DNA of 64,000 bases, from positions 6,696,001 through 6,760,000 of the forward strand of contig CM055611.1 of assembly GCA_029379385.1 (NCBI GenBank), in the 5' to 3' direction. Shown here piece after piece: positions 1 through 12,881 of the stretch. Source of the DNA: Quillaja saponaria. Taxonomy: Eukaryota > Streptophyta > Magnoliopsida > Fabales > Quillajaceae. A program made the translations under genes and the position numbers. Positions within the stretch are counted from its first letter, which is position 1. Every line of letters starts with the position of its first letter. A model generated the notes under the pieces. It was given only the letters and a program-made list of their open reading frames with translations, was not told the origin of the DNA and made no database searches.

Positions 1-317
1 AAAATAAAATACAATTTGTAAGCAAGAAATAGCTTATTGAAGTTCTCTTTTTTGGCTTTACTTATTTAAACTTTTAAGTGTACAAATTTTCCTTTACCTC
101 TTTTTTTTTTTTTTTTTTTTTTCCCAGCTTGGTCTCAATCTCAAGATATTTTTATTTGACAAAAAAATGAAAGGCAAAATTCAATTCATTTGATTTTGTA
201 TTTTTCGTTTTATATTTTGGTTTAGCAGTTAGGTCGTGTTTGAACAAATTTACGTGCATCTCAACTAGTCCACCTCTTTGGTCTATTTAAAGAAAAGTCA
301 ACCATATCAAGACTTAA
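1..317. other. AT-rich spacer
   Basis: No reading frame or recognisable element. It holds a long T run near 100-122. The TAA at 315-317 is the left flank of the following MITE. Confidence 0.6.
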
Positions 318-1295
318 GGCTAGTTTAGTACGTGGGACTAACCATTCTATTACATATATAATTCTATAGAATGAACACTCTTTTGTTAGATACGTTTTTA
401 GTCTCAGAATACTCATTTTATTCTAGCCATTTTATTCTATAGAAGTAGAAATCCTCAAACCCACTTAAGGGGGTGGGATTACTCATTCCTACTTCTATGA
501 AATTTGTTTAATTTAGTTAAATGATAAAATAAAAAGTTGAATATTAATAAAATAATAATATTATTCATAAATTATAAAAATATTTATTATTTCATTTAGT
601 CAAATGACAAAAATATCCTTCATATCACATTAAAAAATATAAAATCATATAAAATAAAAATTTGTATATAAAAATAATAATAAATCAATTATTTTAGTCA
701 ATGAAAAAAATACCCTTCATATTATTGGAAATAATATAATTATAAATAAATAATTAATGTTATATAAATAAATTAGTTAAGTAATTTTAAACTAAAATAT
801 TAATATTAATAAATAATAAAATAAATATAAGTAATAATAATAATAAATAAATAAGATAATACAATTTTAAAAAAATTAATTAAAAAAATAAGAAATAATA
901 TAAGTAATAATAATATTAATTAATTAATTAATAATAATAAAATAAGATAAAAAATTAAAAAAAATTAATTAAAAAATTAAGAAATATATATATTTCATAA
1001 ATTATGTTTAATTTTTATTACTTTATCTATAGAGTGATATTTTTGTCATTTTGAAATAATAATTTTTATTATTTTATCTATAGAGAGATATTTTTGTCAT
1101 TTTAAAATAACTTTTATATTATTTCATGTCTAAAAATTGCATAGAAAATTAATAAATACAACGAAATGATTATTCCTCACTTACACTACCAAACAATAGA
1201 ATGGCCTATAATCATTCCATTCCATTTGCATTCCATTCTCATTTCCTTTCTCATTCTAATTCTGCAAAAATCATTGTTGCATACCAAACTAGCCC
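318..1295. mobile_element. Harbinger/Tourist-like MITE, non-coding
   Basis: The ends form imperfect terminal inverted repeats: the left begins GGCTAGTTTAGTACG, the right end reads GGGCTAGTTTGGTATGC on the opposite strand. The element is flanked on both sides by TAA (315-317 and 1296-1298), the 3-bp target type of PIF/Harbinger elements. The interior is over 80% A+T, full of stops, and contains a short direct repeat around the phrase ATATTTTTGTCATTTT near 1040 and 1090. At about 978 bp it is long for a MITE and is non-autonomous. Assignment to Harbinger rests on end sequence and target length only. Confidence 0.7.
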
Positions 1296-1298
1296 TAA

Positions 1299-2415
1299 GT
1301 GATTTATGAGATCTTACTCCCTACAATCTCCACGAAAGAGATTCAAACCTAGAAAGTTAAGGAACCTATTATACATTATTTATCACCAGACCAATGCATT
1401 TGGGGTTGGTTTTTTGTTTAAATGAGCACATACTCATAACTAATTGATAAATATTTTTTAAAAGAAGACAAAATGATATAAGTATCACCATTTTGTCAAT
1501 TTCGTCCTAAAATCTTTTTTTATTATTATTAACAAATTTGTCCCATAACTTATAAAAAGTTTGCAAAGTTTTTTCTCAATCTAACATCATTAGCATTTTG
1601 GACAAAAAGAATGGATTTGGCTTAGATAATTATATTTCTCGGCACATGTATGCTGCTTTAGTAAAAGAATATAAAATTGATTGTTCCTAAAATATATATA
1701 TATTTTTTTAAATTTCATTGTAATTTTTTTTTATTTTAAATTTCATCCAAAAAGTATCATTCTTCAATGAACATTCATCCTAAAATGTTCAAATCTTCAC
1801 AAATATTCATTTTATAATTTCTCACATATAGTAAAATAGTACTATTAACCATAACCAAAATTAAAGTACACGTTAGATTTAACTGAAACATTACTACTAA
1901 CGTATTCTTAAACTATCAATTGCTGGTGTTGCAATTGGTGAGAGAATCCTCGGTTAAGTTCTTCATGTCAATAACATTAACTGCCTGCTACATTTTTGAC
2001 AAGAGTTCATAGGTAATGTCAAAGTCACAGACAATAACGTTAAAATCTACGATTATTAAATGGGTACATCTGCAAAGTCGATATAATTATATTGAAAAAA
2101 CTTAATTATTGATCATTATATTATATAAATTTAACAAAATAATTTAATGTCCTCCCATATCAATTCTATTACTATAAGATAGATTACGGTTGATAACTAC
2201 TATACAAGCTGTACATTTTAATTTGAGACATGAAATTACAAAATGACACCAAAAGTGCATGAGTTACAAACAACTATTATATGATAATACTTTAGATCAT
2301 TAATATACTGTGATATTTATTTGTAAGTAATTAAAAATAAATGACTATATACATGTGTGCTTAATATTTCTATACACGCTTTTCAAAAAAGAAAAAACAA
2401 AGGAAAAAAAAAAAG
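1299..2415. other. AT-rich intergenic spacer
   Basis: Stops in all frames, no recognisable domain and no clear repeat boundaries. It ends in an A-rich tract beside the 5' LTR. Confidence 0.5.
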
Positions 2416-2561
2416 TATTAACACCAAAAAAATATACAAGGTATAGGCCTAATTTATCTGGGCTAGTCAGCTGAGGTTAATCAACTAATGGACTGGGTTG
2501 GCTAACTAAAGTTTGGGCTTAATGCAAATTATGTCAAGACCAATTTAATAAGCCACTAAGT
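2416..2561 (+). repeat. 5' LTR of the gypsy element, first part
   Basis: Aligns by eye along its length with 17768-17913, sharing the ACACCAAAAAA opening, the CAGCTGA block and TTATGTCAAGACCAA. Interrupted after TAAGT by the nested element. Its first dinucleotide is TA instead of TG. Confidence 0.85.
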
Positions 2562-5500
2562 TGTCACACCCCTCATCGAGGCATGACTAGTTAGAGGATT
2601 GGATAAACAAACTTCCGTAACCCTGACTTCAAAACAAAGTAACAAACATAACTCTTGACCCAACTAAAGAATAAAAATAACTTTTATAAAATAGAAGTTC
2701 ACTGTAAAAGTTTATTTTCTGAAACAATTAACAATTTACTAAAAAATCTAGGCAGAGGTTCCTTGTAATACAGAATATGCCTCAAAATACAAACACGTAT
2801 ATTCATGATTTCACACAACAACAACACAAAGACAACAAGAAGCTCTTCTCCGTCTATTTCATAAGCAAGACAAATAACTAGACTCTTATATCATACAAAA
2901 TTAGACACTCCACAGTTCTAATGTGACTGCAAACTTTCATCATTGACTTCAAGTCAGAGATCCTAGAAAATACCTTTGCGTACTCTGTCGGCAGGTCACT
3001 AGCTCGGTAATGCCATATACTAAACTCTTGTTTCTAAAAAAAAAAAATCACAAGAGAGAGGTGAGTCTTATGGACTCCGTGAGTGAAAAATCATATCAAA
3101 AGGGTACTAGCATCACTCAACACAAGTATATAACGTATATAGTCAATTAACATCATGTGACAATGTTCATATCTTAATTCAAAATAAACATACACATTTT
3201 TAATTGTCATAAATTCACAACTTACATGATTCATAAGATCAAAAATTAATCAGAGTAATCATAGCATACAAAGCAAACAAAGGGTCAACAAGTAATCTAG
3301 CCCATACAACAGTATTATTCCTCACCCGAGCATTTACGTGCTTGAATAATAGATTAATCTCAATACATAATCCATCCCACTAGGACTGAGTACTCAAATT
3401 TTTAAAACATTTATCAGAATCAAAATATCTTGGATTTTAAATGTAATATCCTAAGTGCACCTAGATTTTAATTTTGGAGATAAAATTTATTTCTCAGAAA
3501 AATCTCACTTTATTGGCCCTTATCAACCACAACCAATATTTAACAAACATAATTCAAATAAATCACTGAAATACTGCACTTGCTTATTTTATATATATCA
3601 CATATATTCAAAAACACATATAATTACACATAATAATCTAGCCCCTAAAGGTAATAGTTAACCACTCACCTTTAACTGATTTCGTTCGTCACTTACACTT
3701 GCGTTCATGCATCTCATCAGGTCCACATTAGGAATCCATAACTGAAATTCATATTTTCAAATAATACTTAGTTCATAAATGTTATTGTTATAATCATTTA
3801 ATTACTAAGTTTATGTATCAACTTATATAGGTTTATTTATTAAAGTTTTCTATTAAGCTTTTACATGTCAAGTAGTATAAATTGTACTTTCTGTGGTAAG
3901 GTTGATAATGAAGAGATATTTCAGATGTCTTGACAATGCATAGGGTAGAAAGAAACTATTATAAAAGTTAGAAAACACTAGTGAGTTAGAAATGTCAAAA
4001 CTGTCCAAACTTAAGGTTTAGACCAATGTTCACTCTAACAATGATATCTTCCTCTAGTAAATTCCAAAATCAGTTTTATAAAATTAATTAAATACTAGAC
4101 ACATGTAGCTTTATAATGGTATATCATTTATAATTTTTAGATTTATATATTAATACAGTTTATTTTTTGAAGTTTCATCAAATTCTGCAAAATGCAGGAT
4201 TTTGGTAGCTCTGACCTTATCTTAGTTATTTGAACATAACTTTCTCTAGGAAAAAAAAATACAATTCCATTTATTGAATTTATTAATAGACAAGTATATC
4301 TTTCTCGATAGGTATCATATGTATTATTTGGAAGTGTATATTAGTAAAATTAATTATTTAAAGTTTACTCTTTTAGGCATTTCACAACCTCCTTGGAAAT
4401 ATATTTATTTTTACTTATATACTTAATCAAATTTAATAAAACCAAGTTGGAACATTAACTTGAGGATGTTTTATAGCTTTCTTATTTAGAAACTTTTCCT
4501 AAACTCAACCTTGAACTCACTCAATTCTTCACATAAACAAAAATAGAGCATTCATAAAATTCTTGATTGCCAACCTTTGATTCTAATATTTATAGAATTC
4601 TTATACTTCAGAATTAAATTACAAAAATCTCCAGTCTAGTGTTTCAAGATGTTAGGAACAACTTTCATTCAGAGATCCTAAGCTAATTTCATTGAAAGCC
4701 CCCGACGAAGTCTTCCGAATTGACTGAGGTTCACTGAAAATCCTGCATGACCTAGCAGTAGTCTAACAGCTCTAACTAACAATATACTTAGAATTAAGTT
4801 ACGAAATTTGTAGACAACATTTCAATATCCTAAGCTACACTTTATCTTTTGAACTCTTAATTTAATTCAGTCTTGAAAACACCCGAAATATTGAATTTCT
4901 CTAATTCATCAAATCTGCCCTGCATCCCATCAAAAACCATTTAACTCTCTCTTTCCAACACTTTACCCACAACTAACTCTTCTTTGTTCATGCCCAAATC
5001 CACAATACTAACCAACCATTATTTACTCTTGCTTATGAACTTTTTATTCATTAATTCAAATTTTATAATTTAACATTAACCCAGTCCAATTTCATGTTTC
5101 CTAATTAGCTATTCAACTAATGGAATCCTACATAAGTTAATTTTCTTGTATATATATTAACATTTATCTTCTACTAGCTATTGTGTTAAATATCTAATGG
5201 TAAGTCATTTTAATAAGGATGTGTGTATATATGTATTACTAGTTCAACATGAGTCAATAGTTTCCATTTTACTCATACTCAATTCCTAATTCGATTGAAC
5301 TAACTTTCAAACTTCCATAATATTTACATTCCCATTCTAGAATTCAAATTAGATTACCATCTAACTTACATCAACAATTTAAACTAAACCTTCTAATGTT
5401 ATCATATTTCTAACTTCAACTATGAATTTATGCATTTAACTTTCTAATGTTAATATTTACCAATCTTAAATTTTCTATTTCAATAATCCTATGCAATTAC

Positions 5501-6759
5501 TTCATGTACTCATTATTGTTAAATCTTGACTTATGACTTGAAATTATTTTCCTTTTCAAAATCACACCCTTAACTAATAAAACACACAGAATCTTAACAA
5601 GATTGAACTCCCATCAATTCACCTAACTTTAGAAAGTTACTATCCTAAATTCGTGTAAGCTTCACTGGCACAAGGAGTAATTTTCTACCCTTTAAATTCC
5701 TTGTTACTGTGACCTCTTAAAACCCTCAAAACCCTCTCCCTTGTTCATATCATAACCGGCCATAGAGGAAAAAAATGAGCAACCAAATTGTTGCCTTGCT
5801 TCTTAGTAGTGGGATAACTGTAGAATATCCAAGAATCTACTATAAAATAGGGTGGAGATGGCTGATCTTGCACTTCACTCTCATGGCTTCAACACACCAA
5901 AATATAGCACCCTAACAGCCCATGTTGGAACATTTATAGCCTAACTACAATTCACTTATACACTTCACATAACACAATCACGTTCGGACAAGAAACAATT
6001 CCCTTAAACAACTAGGAATTCCAGCCTAAACACCCCATACCATTTTTTCCTTTTAACAGAAAAAGCTCACAAAAACTTTGAAGCTTACAGTGGTTAGCAC
6101 TCTCGACAGTTAGATTATTTTCATGGCTATCCCCCCAAAATAGAGCCACCAAAATAATAGCCAAGAAGGCCTTAAACCCAGCAATAAAAAAAAATAAAAA
6201 ATAAATAAAAACACTCACGGTTAAAGGAAAAGCAAGAGTTGAAGTTCTTTACCTTGGATTTTACTTCAGCAAGATGTAAATTTGGGATTTCTTAAGCAGA
6301 AAAAAAAAAAAAAAAAAGAATAAAGGATAGAAATGGTTTTTCAAGAACGAGTGATAGCGAATTTGGCTTGCAAAGGAAGGAGTGAGGCGATGGAGGCAAG
6401 CAATACAAGACAAAAGGAAAGAAAAGTAACATAAAAGCAAACAAATTTTTAAAACTCAAAGTAAACAAAGTTTGTGGTAATATATATATATGTATATATA
6501 TTACTTTTCCTCCACCACTTAAATTAATTATATATGTATCTTTGAAAAAAAATATTTCATCAAATGAAATCTAAATTCCAAGTTAGCTAATAATGAAATG
6601 AAATTTAATTCTTGTTTTACCTACATTTATATTTATTTATGTATTTTTTCAAATGTTCATTTATATTAAATTATAATTTGTGCAAAATTTATATTCACCT
6701 ATTCACAGTAAGTTACATACTCACATTCTAGCACATATGCTAACTATTAGGTTATAACA
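2562..6759. mobile_element. Nested solo-LTR-like element, 4.2 kb, non-coding
   Basis: Begins TGTCACACCC and ends GTTATAACA, i.e. TG...CA. It is flanked by TAAGT (2557-2561) and TGAGT (6760-6764), a 5-bp target duplication with one mismatch, exactly where the 5' gypsy LTR is interrupted relative to the 3' LTR. It contains no coding domain in any frame; the short ORFs within are chance. A diverged relative lies at 19558-22301. Size and ends fit a solo LTR of a long-LTR retrotransposon or a LARD-like element; the parent lineage cannot be identified. Confidence 0.75.
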
Positions 6760-6764
6760 TGAGT

Positions 6765-7650
6765 TACTAAAATCAAGCCATATCCAGTTTTTATTTAAAA
6801 ATAATGAAGGATAATGGCATGATTTCAAATCCCTTTAAAATAGGGATATTCGATTTTAAATAGAAGGAAAAAAGCTATTGGGAATAGTTCAAATGAGAAG
6901 ATAAAGATAAGACTTATTCAAATTGGTTCAAAATTGATCTTTCAACGGGCTTTGATACTTATTGGGTTTATAGACTCATTGAAGCAAAATTGGGTCAGTC
7001 AGCTGATTGGAGTTATTGGATTTGCTAAGTTGGACCAAGTCAAACGTAATTTGGTGCACTTAGATCGCTTTCAGTGTCAAATCCTATTTTTAAGGGATAA
7101 TGGAGATACGGGGCATCAGAAAATTATTACTTAGACTAGCAAAGGTAGAATCGGTTGCGAAATTTTTAGACAAGTCAGTTGTTAGGGGCTGTTACTCACT
7201 TTGGTTGTTAGTATGCTCTTATATTAGTGGATGCTTGGTTAACAAGTTAAGAGAGAACGTGACAGACTAGGCAGATAGGCTTAGTGGGTTAGCAACTAAT
7301 TTTTATTGTATAAATAAGACTACAGTCATCAATTGAAAAAACACTCCAACATCAAACACAAAATTACCAATTCAATTTAATTTATATTTTACAGTCAGCC
7401 TTTATTACTTTATTTATAGCAATTCGTTACATGCTTTATTTATCACATTTATTTATCACTTTCCTTTACAAATTCATGCCCATCAATTACATTTCAATCA
7501 AACCAATTCACTAGGAGCTTTCTTTAGTATCTTAGGAACCCATTGTCTAAGAAACAGAGTTCATTTCTTAGCCAAATCGCTTGAACGTAGGAATTAAAAG
7601 TTACTAAGTAAGCTGATTCACCTCGCTGATCTCTATTGAAATATTTCGCA
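6765..7650 (+). repeat. 5' LTR of the gypsy element, second part
   Basis: Resumes the LTR at TACTAAAATCAAG, matching the 3' LTR from about 17917. Compared with the 3' LTR it keeps a block near 7455-7545 and another near 7030-7065 that are missing there. The end could be CA at 7650 or ACA at 7665. No standard tRNA primer-binding site is readable after either. Confidence 0.8.
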
Positions 7651-7860
7651 AAAATATTTCTAACATACTCGATGGGACCAAAACGACTAATTTCTAGAGA
7701 GACGGGTTATTGGTCATGAGTTTTACTAGTGCATGCAACTGCATTATGGGAAGAGTTTATCCGATATGGATACTCTACAACTAGGAGTTAGGAAGAGTAG
7801 TGGCTGGAGACAAGACGATCCTTAGGTTTCACAACTTACAGAAATTCCTACTTCGGTAGC

Positions 7861-7990
7861 ACCATCTCCTCAGCTTGAGGACTGTTGCATCAACTATGGA
7901 AGGAGTATCATCTTTTTAGCTCAAGACTGTTACCCCAAGTGTGAAGGAGTATCATCTCCTCAGCTGAGGACTATTGCACCAACTATAGAA
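7861..7990 (+). repeat. Three tandem copies of about 45 bp
   Basis: The unit carries (A/T)CATCTCCTCAGC...GACTGTTGCACCAAC and AAGGAG. Copies start near 7861, 7907 and 7951 and differ from each other at several positions, so the expansion is old. Confidence 0.75.
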
Positions 7991-8449
7991 GGAGATAGAA
8001 CTTCCAGTCAACCTATAGTGATGACTATTTCTTTTATCCATCAACAGATCGATTTAGGGCTCAATGATTTGATATACCTGATGTCAAAATAATTAGCTAG
8101 ATCGTTGAGTCGATGGTTCACAATGAGGTGCACAATGTCCAAGAGCAAGTTCAAAGGACTTCCCAACAGCTAAAGGAGTATTCTACAATCTCTTTCAATG
8201 GCAGGCAACCAGTTCCACAGCCATAGACAACTTCTTTCTTGGTTACACCTGGGGGGTAAGTGGTTACTGAACCTATCAGTCAAGTGGCACAGCTAACTCC
8301 ATAATATGGGAAAATCCAGATGGCCAAAAAACACCAACTGTGTTAGGTACTCTTGGATTGCCATCCATACCAACTGTTTTTAACTCAACAGTTTTTAGTG
8401 CTATACCACAGACAGGTTCGGTTGCAGCTTAACTACTATATCTAATGAC

Positions 8450-8770
8450 TAGATGTAAAGGAACTCAGTATAAAACACCAGGCAGTTATGAAGTAAAGCA
8501 GCCATGGGTCAACCTCCACCTATTACTCCTAACTAGCCAGTATATGTTGAACATCCAAATTATATACAGAATCAAGGGCTACCTAGATAGAAGCCACAGA
8601 TCGGATCTGCCAGATGCAATATCCAAATGCTAGATTTAGAAGTTAGTACAGAGCACCTGGAGATTACGAAGTAGAGCAGCCATTGGGTCAACCTCCACCT
8701 ATTATTCCCAATTAGTCAGTGTATGCTGAACAGCCGAATCATGTGTAAAATCAAGGGCCACCCAAACAGA
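8450..8770 (+). repeat. Two direct copies, about 178 bp apart, in the gag head
   Basis: The blocks beginning near 8490 and 8668 share GAAGTA(A/G)AGCAGCC, GGTCAACCTCCACCTATTA, CCAGT(A/G)TATG(T/C)TGAAC and ATCAAGGGC. This is an internal duplication of the degenerate gag N-terminus. Confidence 0.8.
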
Positions 8771-9725
8771 CAGAACCAGTGACTGCATAAATACCAAACA
8801 TGTATCCACCAGTGATGATTGAGGCGAGGCCTGCTGTGCCACCCTTGATTGATCCCAATATGATTATTGAAGTAATGAGAAGACACTTCAATGTAGAGCT
8901 GAGACCTTTTGACATGCCAGTTTATAGGAAACCATATCCTGAATAGGTAGGGCAGAGTCATGCCCTTGCCAAACAATTTTAGAACTCCAGACTTTACCAT
9001 TTTCTCAGGCAATGACGAAAAGTTTACCATGGAGCACATCAACAGATTCACTGCGCCATGCAGGCGACGTAAATTTGAATGAGTATTTTAAACTTCAGTT
9101 ATTTCCTTTATCTTTAACTGGTACTGCTTTCACTTGGTATTCTTTATCTCATAACTTTATGTAGAATTAATCAAATATAGAGAGACTCTTCCATGATTGT
9201 TTTATAGGCCACAGCCAGATGTAACAGTCGCCGACCTAATGAAACTGAAGTAGAAAATGGATGAACCAGTAGCTGAATGTATAGAGAGACTCAGGAAGCT
9301 GAGAAGCAGATGCAATGTACAGTTACCAGAAGTAGAGTATGCCATTATGGGAGTAGGAACCATGCATCCGCAGCTGAGGAAGAAACTAGATGCGCAAGAA
9401 TGTACAAATTTGACTCAGCTAGTATCTAAAGTCATTAGAGTTGAGTAGTTCATTTTGGAGAAAAAATAGAGGAAAGCCAACAGAAGTAGAAAAGGTCCAC
9501 AATTGGTGTCAGTAGTGGACTCAGCTGACCTTAAACCGGGGGAGACAGCCAATAGTGAAGAGGAGCCATTAGCTAATATGCTAGTGGCTGAGATCTTAGA
9601 AGGAAAACCTTACTCTTGCCCAGCTCTCAAACCAACAAGGGAAAAGAGATTCCTAAGTTGGAAAATAAAGAAGATAACTTATTTGACATCTACAAAGCCA
9701 ATCAGATCTTCGATTACATGCTGAA
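8770..9725 (+). pseudogene. Gypsy gag capsid-region relic
   Basis: The retrotransposon gag domain is readable across frames. Around 8990-9060 comes a F-x-x-F-S-G-x-x-E-K-F-T-M-E-H-I-x-R-F-T-A block, then near 9120 a T-G-T-A-F-T-W-Y block. The clearest open piece is 9257-9448, with ECIERLRKLRSRC and the LPEVEYAIMGVG block, followed by a hydrophilic stretch to 9724. These blocks are characteristic of plant Ty3/gypsy capsid. Several in-frame stops and shifts show it is not functional. No CCHC knuckle was found. Confidence 0.8.
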
Positions 9726-10200
9726 AACAAGTAAATCAAGTTGACTAATGGACATAAGATCCTATTGTTTACTGAGATCAAGGATAAATGGCATTGTAAA
9801 TGGCATAATTCATATAGTCATGCTACTATAAACTATTTGATTTTTAGGAATGCTATCCAAAAAGCCTTGAAAGATAGAAGGTTCAAATTAGCTGACAAGG
9901 GAACACAAAAATTATCAATCGATAGTAATCCATTTCTAGCCATATCCACCAATATGGTTGCTATATTAGGTCCACTATCCTAATCTAAATTATATCCAAA
10001 AGATTTGGCATAGAAACGACCTGTACAAAAGAAATGGAGAGTCAAATGAGAGGCAAAAAGCTGAGAAATTGGCTACAATTAGGGGGCAACTAGCTATACA
10101 GCCAAAATAACTGAAATTCATAGTCAAAAGATTAAACGTGTTTGAAAGACTTTGCTTTCCAGCAAACCCAGAATGAGGCAAAAGTAGAGTCTTTGATAGG

Positions 10201-10920
10201 TTGAAATTTCCAAGAATTAATGATGAGCCGATTCTAGAAAGGAAATTTCCAACTGAAATAACTAAACCAAACTTTGCAAAAGGTAATGAAAGTAAGGTAA
10301 CAGCCGCATTCGATTTCGATAAAGTTGATGATCTAGATAAAGATGGTGTTGAAGAGTCCTTAGCAAATTTAACATCATCAGCATCTTGCTAAGAGAATTC
10401 TAAGTTTAGGATAAAGCATTGATGGAGTTAGAAAGAAATGTTTTCGTGGAAAAAGCCGAATGGGCTACATTATTAGAAAATGAGATTAGGCCAGCTATGA
10501 TACAATTTGAGAAATCTTTAGAAACTATGACTAACCATCTTAAGCCTTTATACATAAAATCTCATATTAATGGCAGGCCAATTAGCCTGAGTTTTTATTG
10601 ATGGTAGAGCAGTTTTGAACATTATGCCTATTAGTACAATGTTGAAATTGGGAAAGTTAAAAGCTGATCTTATATCTACTAATATAAAGATGATTAACTT
10701 TACAGAAGAAGCAACCACTACAATCGAGGTATTGGTAGCCGAGATCACTATTAGAAGCAAGACCATAAGTTTAGCATTCTTTATAGTGGATGACAAACCC
10801 ACTTACTCTATTTTGTTAGGCAGAGATTGGATTCATTCTAATAAGTCTGTTACTTCCACGTTGCACCAAGTGTTAATATTTTGGGAAGGTGATAAGATAA
10901 AAGTTGTATTAGCTAATTAG
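10201..10920 (+). pseudogene. Gypsy aspartic protease relic
   Basis: A spacer with KVDDLDKDGVEESLANL (10201-10392) leads into a helical stretch ending M-T-N-H-L-K-P-L-Y-I-K (10419-10560). After a frame change the protease core follows: FIDGRAVLNIMP near 10592-10630, then a FFIVDDKPTYSILLGRDWIHS block near 10770-10840. The active-site D-(S/N)-G-A is changed to D-G-R-A, consistent with a lost codon, so catalytic activity is not expected. Confidence 0.8.
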
Positions 10921-11599
10921 AACCTATTCACAGCTGATATTAATATGGTATAAGCTATTTTCTACTCACCATGAGTGGAAACAATTAAATTACCAAACAA
11001 CTATAAAGAACGGGTCTCTAGAATCTTGCAATTTCAGTGCTAAAGGTTTCCAGATAAAGATTCATTCAGTAGTTAAGGTCGATTCATGGCTTCTCTTACA
11101 AGATTTTAATAGATTAGAACCTTAAAGTACTCGAGAATGTCCTATAATGGCTTGCTATGCTCTCAACCAAAACTAGGAATGAGGACTCATCTCAAAGCAC
11201 GCTTGGGGGCATGAGGAAAAGCATGATCAGCTAACAAACCAAACATAAAAAGAATAAGAGCTAGAGGCTCCATTCTTAAAAGAGAATCCCAATTTTGAAG
11301 CTCAACATTCTTTGATTAATGTTAACTTTGGTATATTGAAGAAAAGCCAAGGACAACAAAAGTCAATGTCATATTAGTTGAATTCAATAAATATCGGTTT
11401 ACCAAGCTCATCAAGTAGTACAAAGATTGTTTTATCTAAGAATACCACGAAATGCCAAGGTTATTTAGGCAATTGGTTGAGCATCGATTACAGATAAAGG
11501 AAGGCTTCAACCTTCATAAATAGCCTGCTAGAAGGTTTAACACCGAGTTGATACCAAAAATCAAAGAGGAAATTGAGAGGCTTTGAAAGCTGGATTCAT

Positions 11600-12530
11600 A
11601 TACACTACCAGATATATGGAATGACTATCCAACATATGTCCTATTATAAAGAAGAGTGGTCAAGTTAGAATCTGTATAGATTTTAGAAACTTGAATTTGG
11701 CTATCCCTAAAGATGAGTATGTAATGCCAGTAGCCGATATGCTAGTAGATGTAGCTTCTAATCATGGGATTCTTACCTTTATGGATGGATATTCAAGATA
11801 CAACCAGATATTTACAGCCAAAGAAGACATTCATATGACTGCATTTCGTTGTTCAGGTGCATAAGAAATTTTTGAATGGCTTGTCATACCATTTGGTTAA
11901 AAAAATGTAGGTACAACATACCAAGAACAATGAACGTTATTTTTCATGACCCAATTGGTCATAGCATGGAGATTTATATGGATGACATGGTGGTAAAGTC
12001 AGAAGGGGTTGATCATTATCTAATCGATCTGTAGTAGGCCTTCAAAAGAATGAGATTCCACAATTTGAAGATAAATCTAGCTAAATGTGCTTTTGGAGTC
12101 TCAGCTGATTATTTTCTCGGCTTTCTCGTACATCGACAAGGAATTAAGATCAATAAGAACAAAGCTAAAGCAGTGTAGGAAGCAAGATCACCATAAAAAA
12201 AAAAAAAAAAAAAAAGGATTACAAAGCTTAATTGACAAAATCAACTTTATGAGAAGGTTCATTTCTAATTCGGCTGGTAAAATAAAAGATTTTTCACCTT
12301 TGTTGAAGTTAAAAGAAGCTAAGGAGTTTACCTGGGGAGAAGAATAGCAATTGGCATTTGAACAGATTAAGCAGAGCTTAGCCAATCCACCAATCTTGGT
12401 ACTTCCAATACGAGTTAGAACTTTGAAGCTCTATATTTTTGCTGCTAAAGAATCCATCAACTACCTACTCTCACAGGATGCTGAGGATAGAATAGAAAGA
12501 GCTATTTAATATTGAGTAGGCTTTTAAATG
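11600..12530 (+). pseudogene. Gypsy reverse transcriptase and RNase H relic
   Basis: Stop-riddled RT leads to IYMDDMVVKS near 11973-12002, the YxDD catalytic motif, followed by LKINLAKCAFGV and FLGFLVHRQGI. The RT/RNase H connection is partly open at 12210-12347 (FMRRFISNSAGKI, SPLLKLKEAKEFTWG). RNase H sequence continues with AFEQIKQSLANPPIL and D-A-E-D-x-I-E-R-A-I near 12480-12510. An A18 tract at 12196-12213 lies inside and is probably an expansion in this copy. Confidence 0.85.
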
Positions 12531-12881
12531 ATGCTGAATGCAAATATACTCCAATTGACAAGTTATGTCTTTCCTTATACCATGCTTGCATTAAATTTGA
12601 GTATTATCTCTTGCCTAAATAAGTGTTGGTCATGTGTAAAATTGATAGTGAAATATTTGCTCAATATGCCCATTTTACAAGGACGATTAATGAAATGGGC
12701 CATTAAGTTAAATGCTTTTGCCTTAAAATACGTCCCGCTAAAAGCTATCAAGGGACAGGCATTAACGGATTTCTTAGCTCAACATCCATGCATTAAGGTA
12801 CAAAATCATCCACTAACTAAGGCATACAGTTATATTCATTTGAAGTCTTGGATCTTGTCATTTGATGGGTCTAAAACTTAG
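12528..12881 (+). pseudogene. Gypsy RNase H C-terminal part and linker
   Basis: The open 117-codon stretch changes frame internally but keeps the family phrases L-N-M-P-I-L-Q-G-R-L-M-K-W-A-I-K-L and K-A-I-K-G-Q-A-L-T-D-F-L-A-Q-H-P. In intact elements these sit between the RNase H and the second RNase H domain. It ends at the start of the next domain, L-S-F-D-G-S-K-T. Confidence 0.8.

Larger units (their letters stand above)
7665..8770 (+). other. Gypsy leader and degenerate gag N-terminal region
   Basis: Stop-rich, transposon-internal DNA between the 5' LTR and recognisable gag. It contains two internal repeat sets, listed separately. The phrase E-V-E-Q-P-x-G-Q-P-P-P appears in pieces and suggests a proline/glutamine-rich gag head. 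Confidence 0.55.

Noticed and set aside
12188..12385. Minus-strand ORF ending in a run of Phe codons
   Set aside because: Shadow of the A18 tract and of gypsy RT/RNase H sequence on the plus strand.
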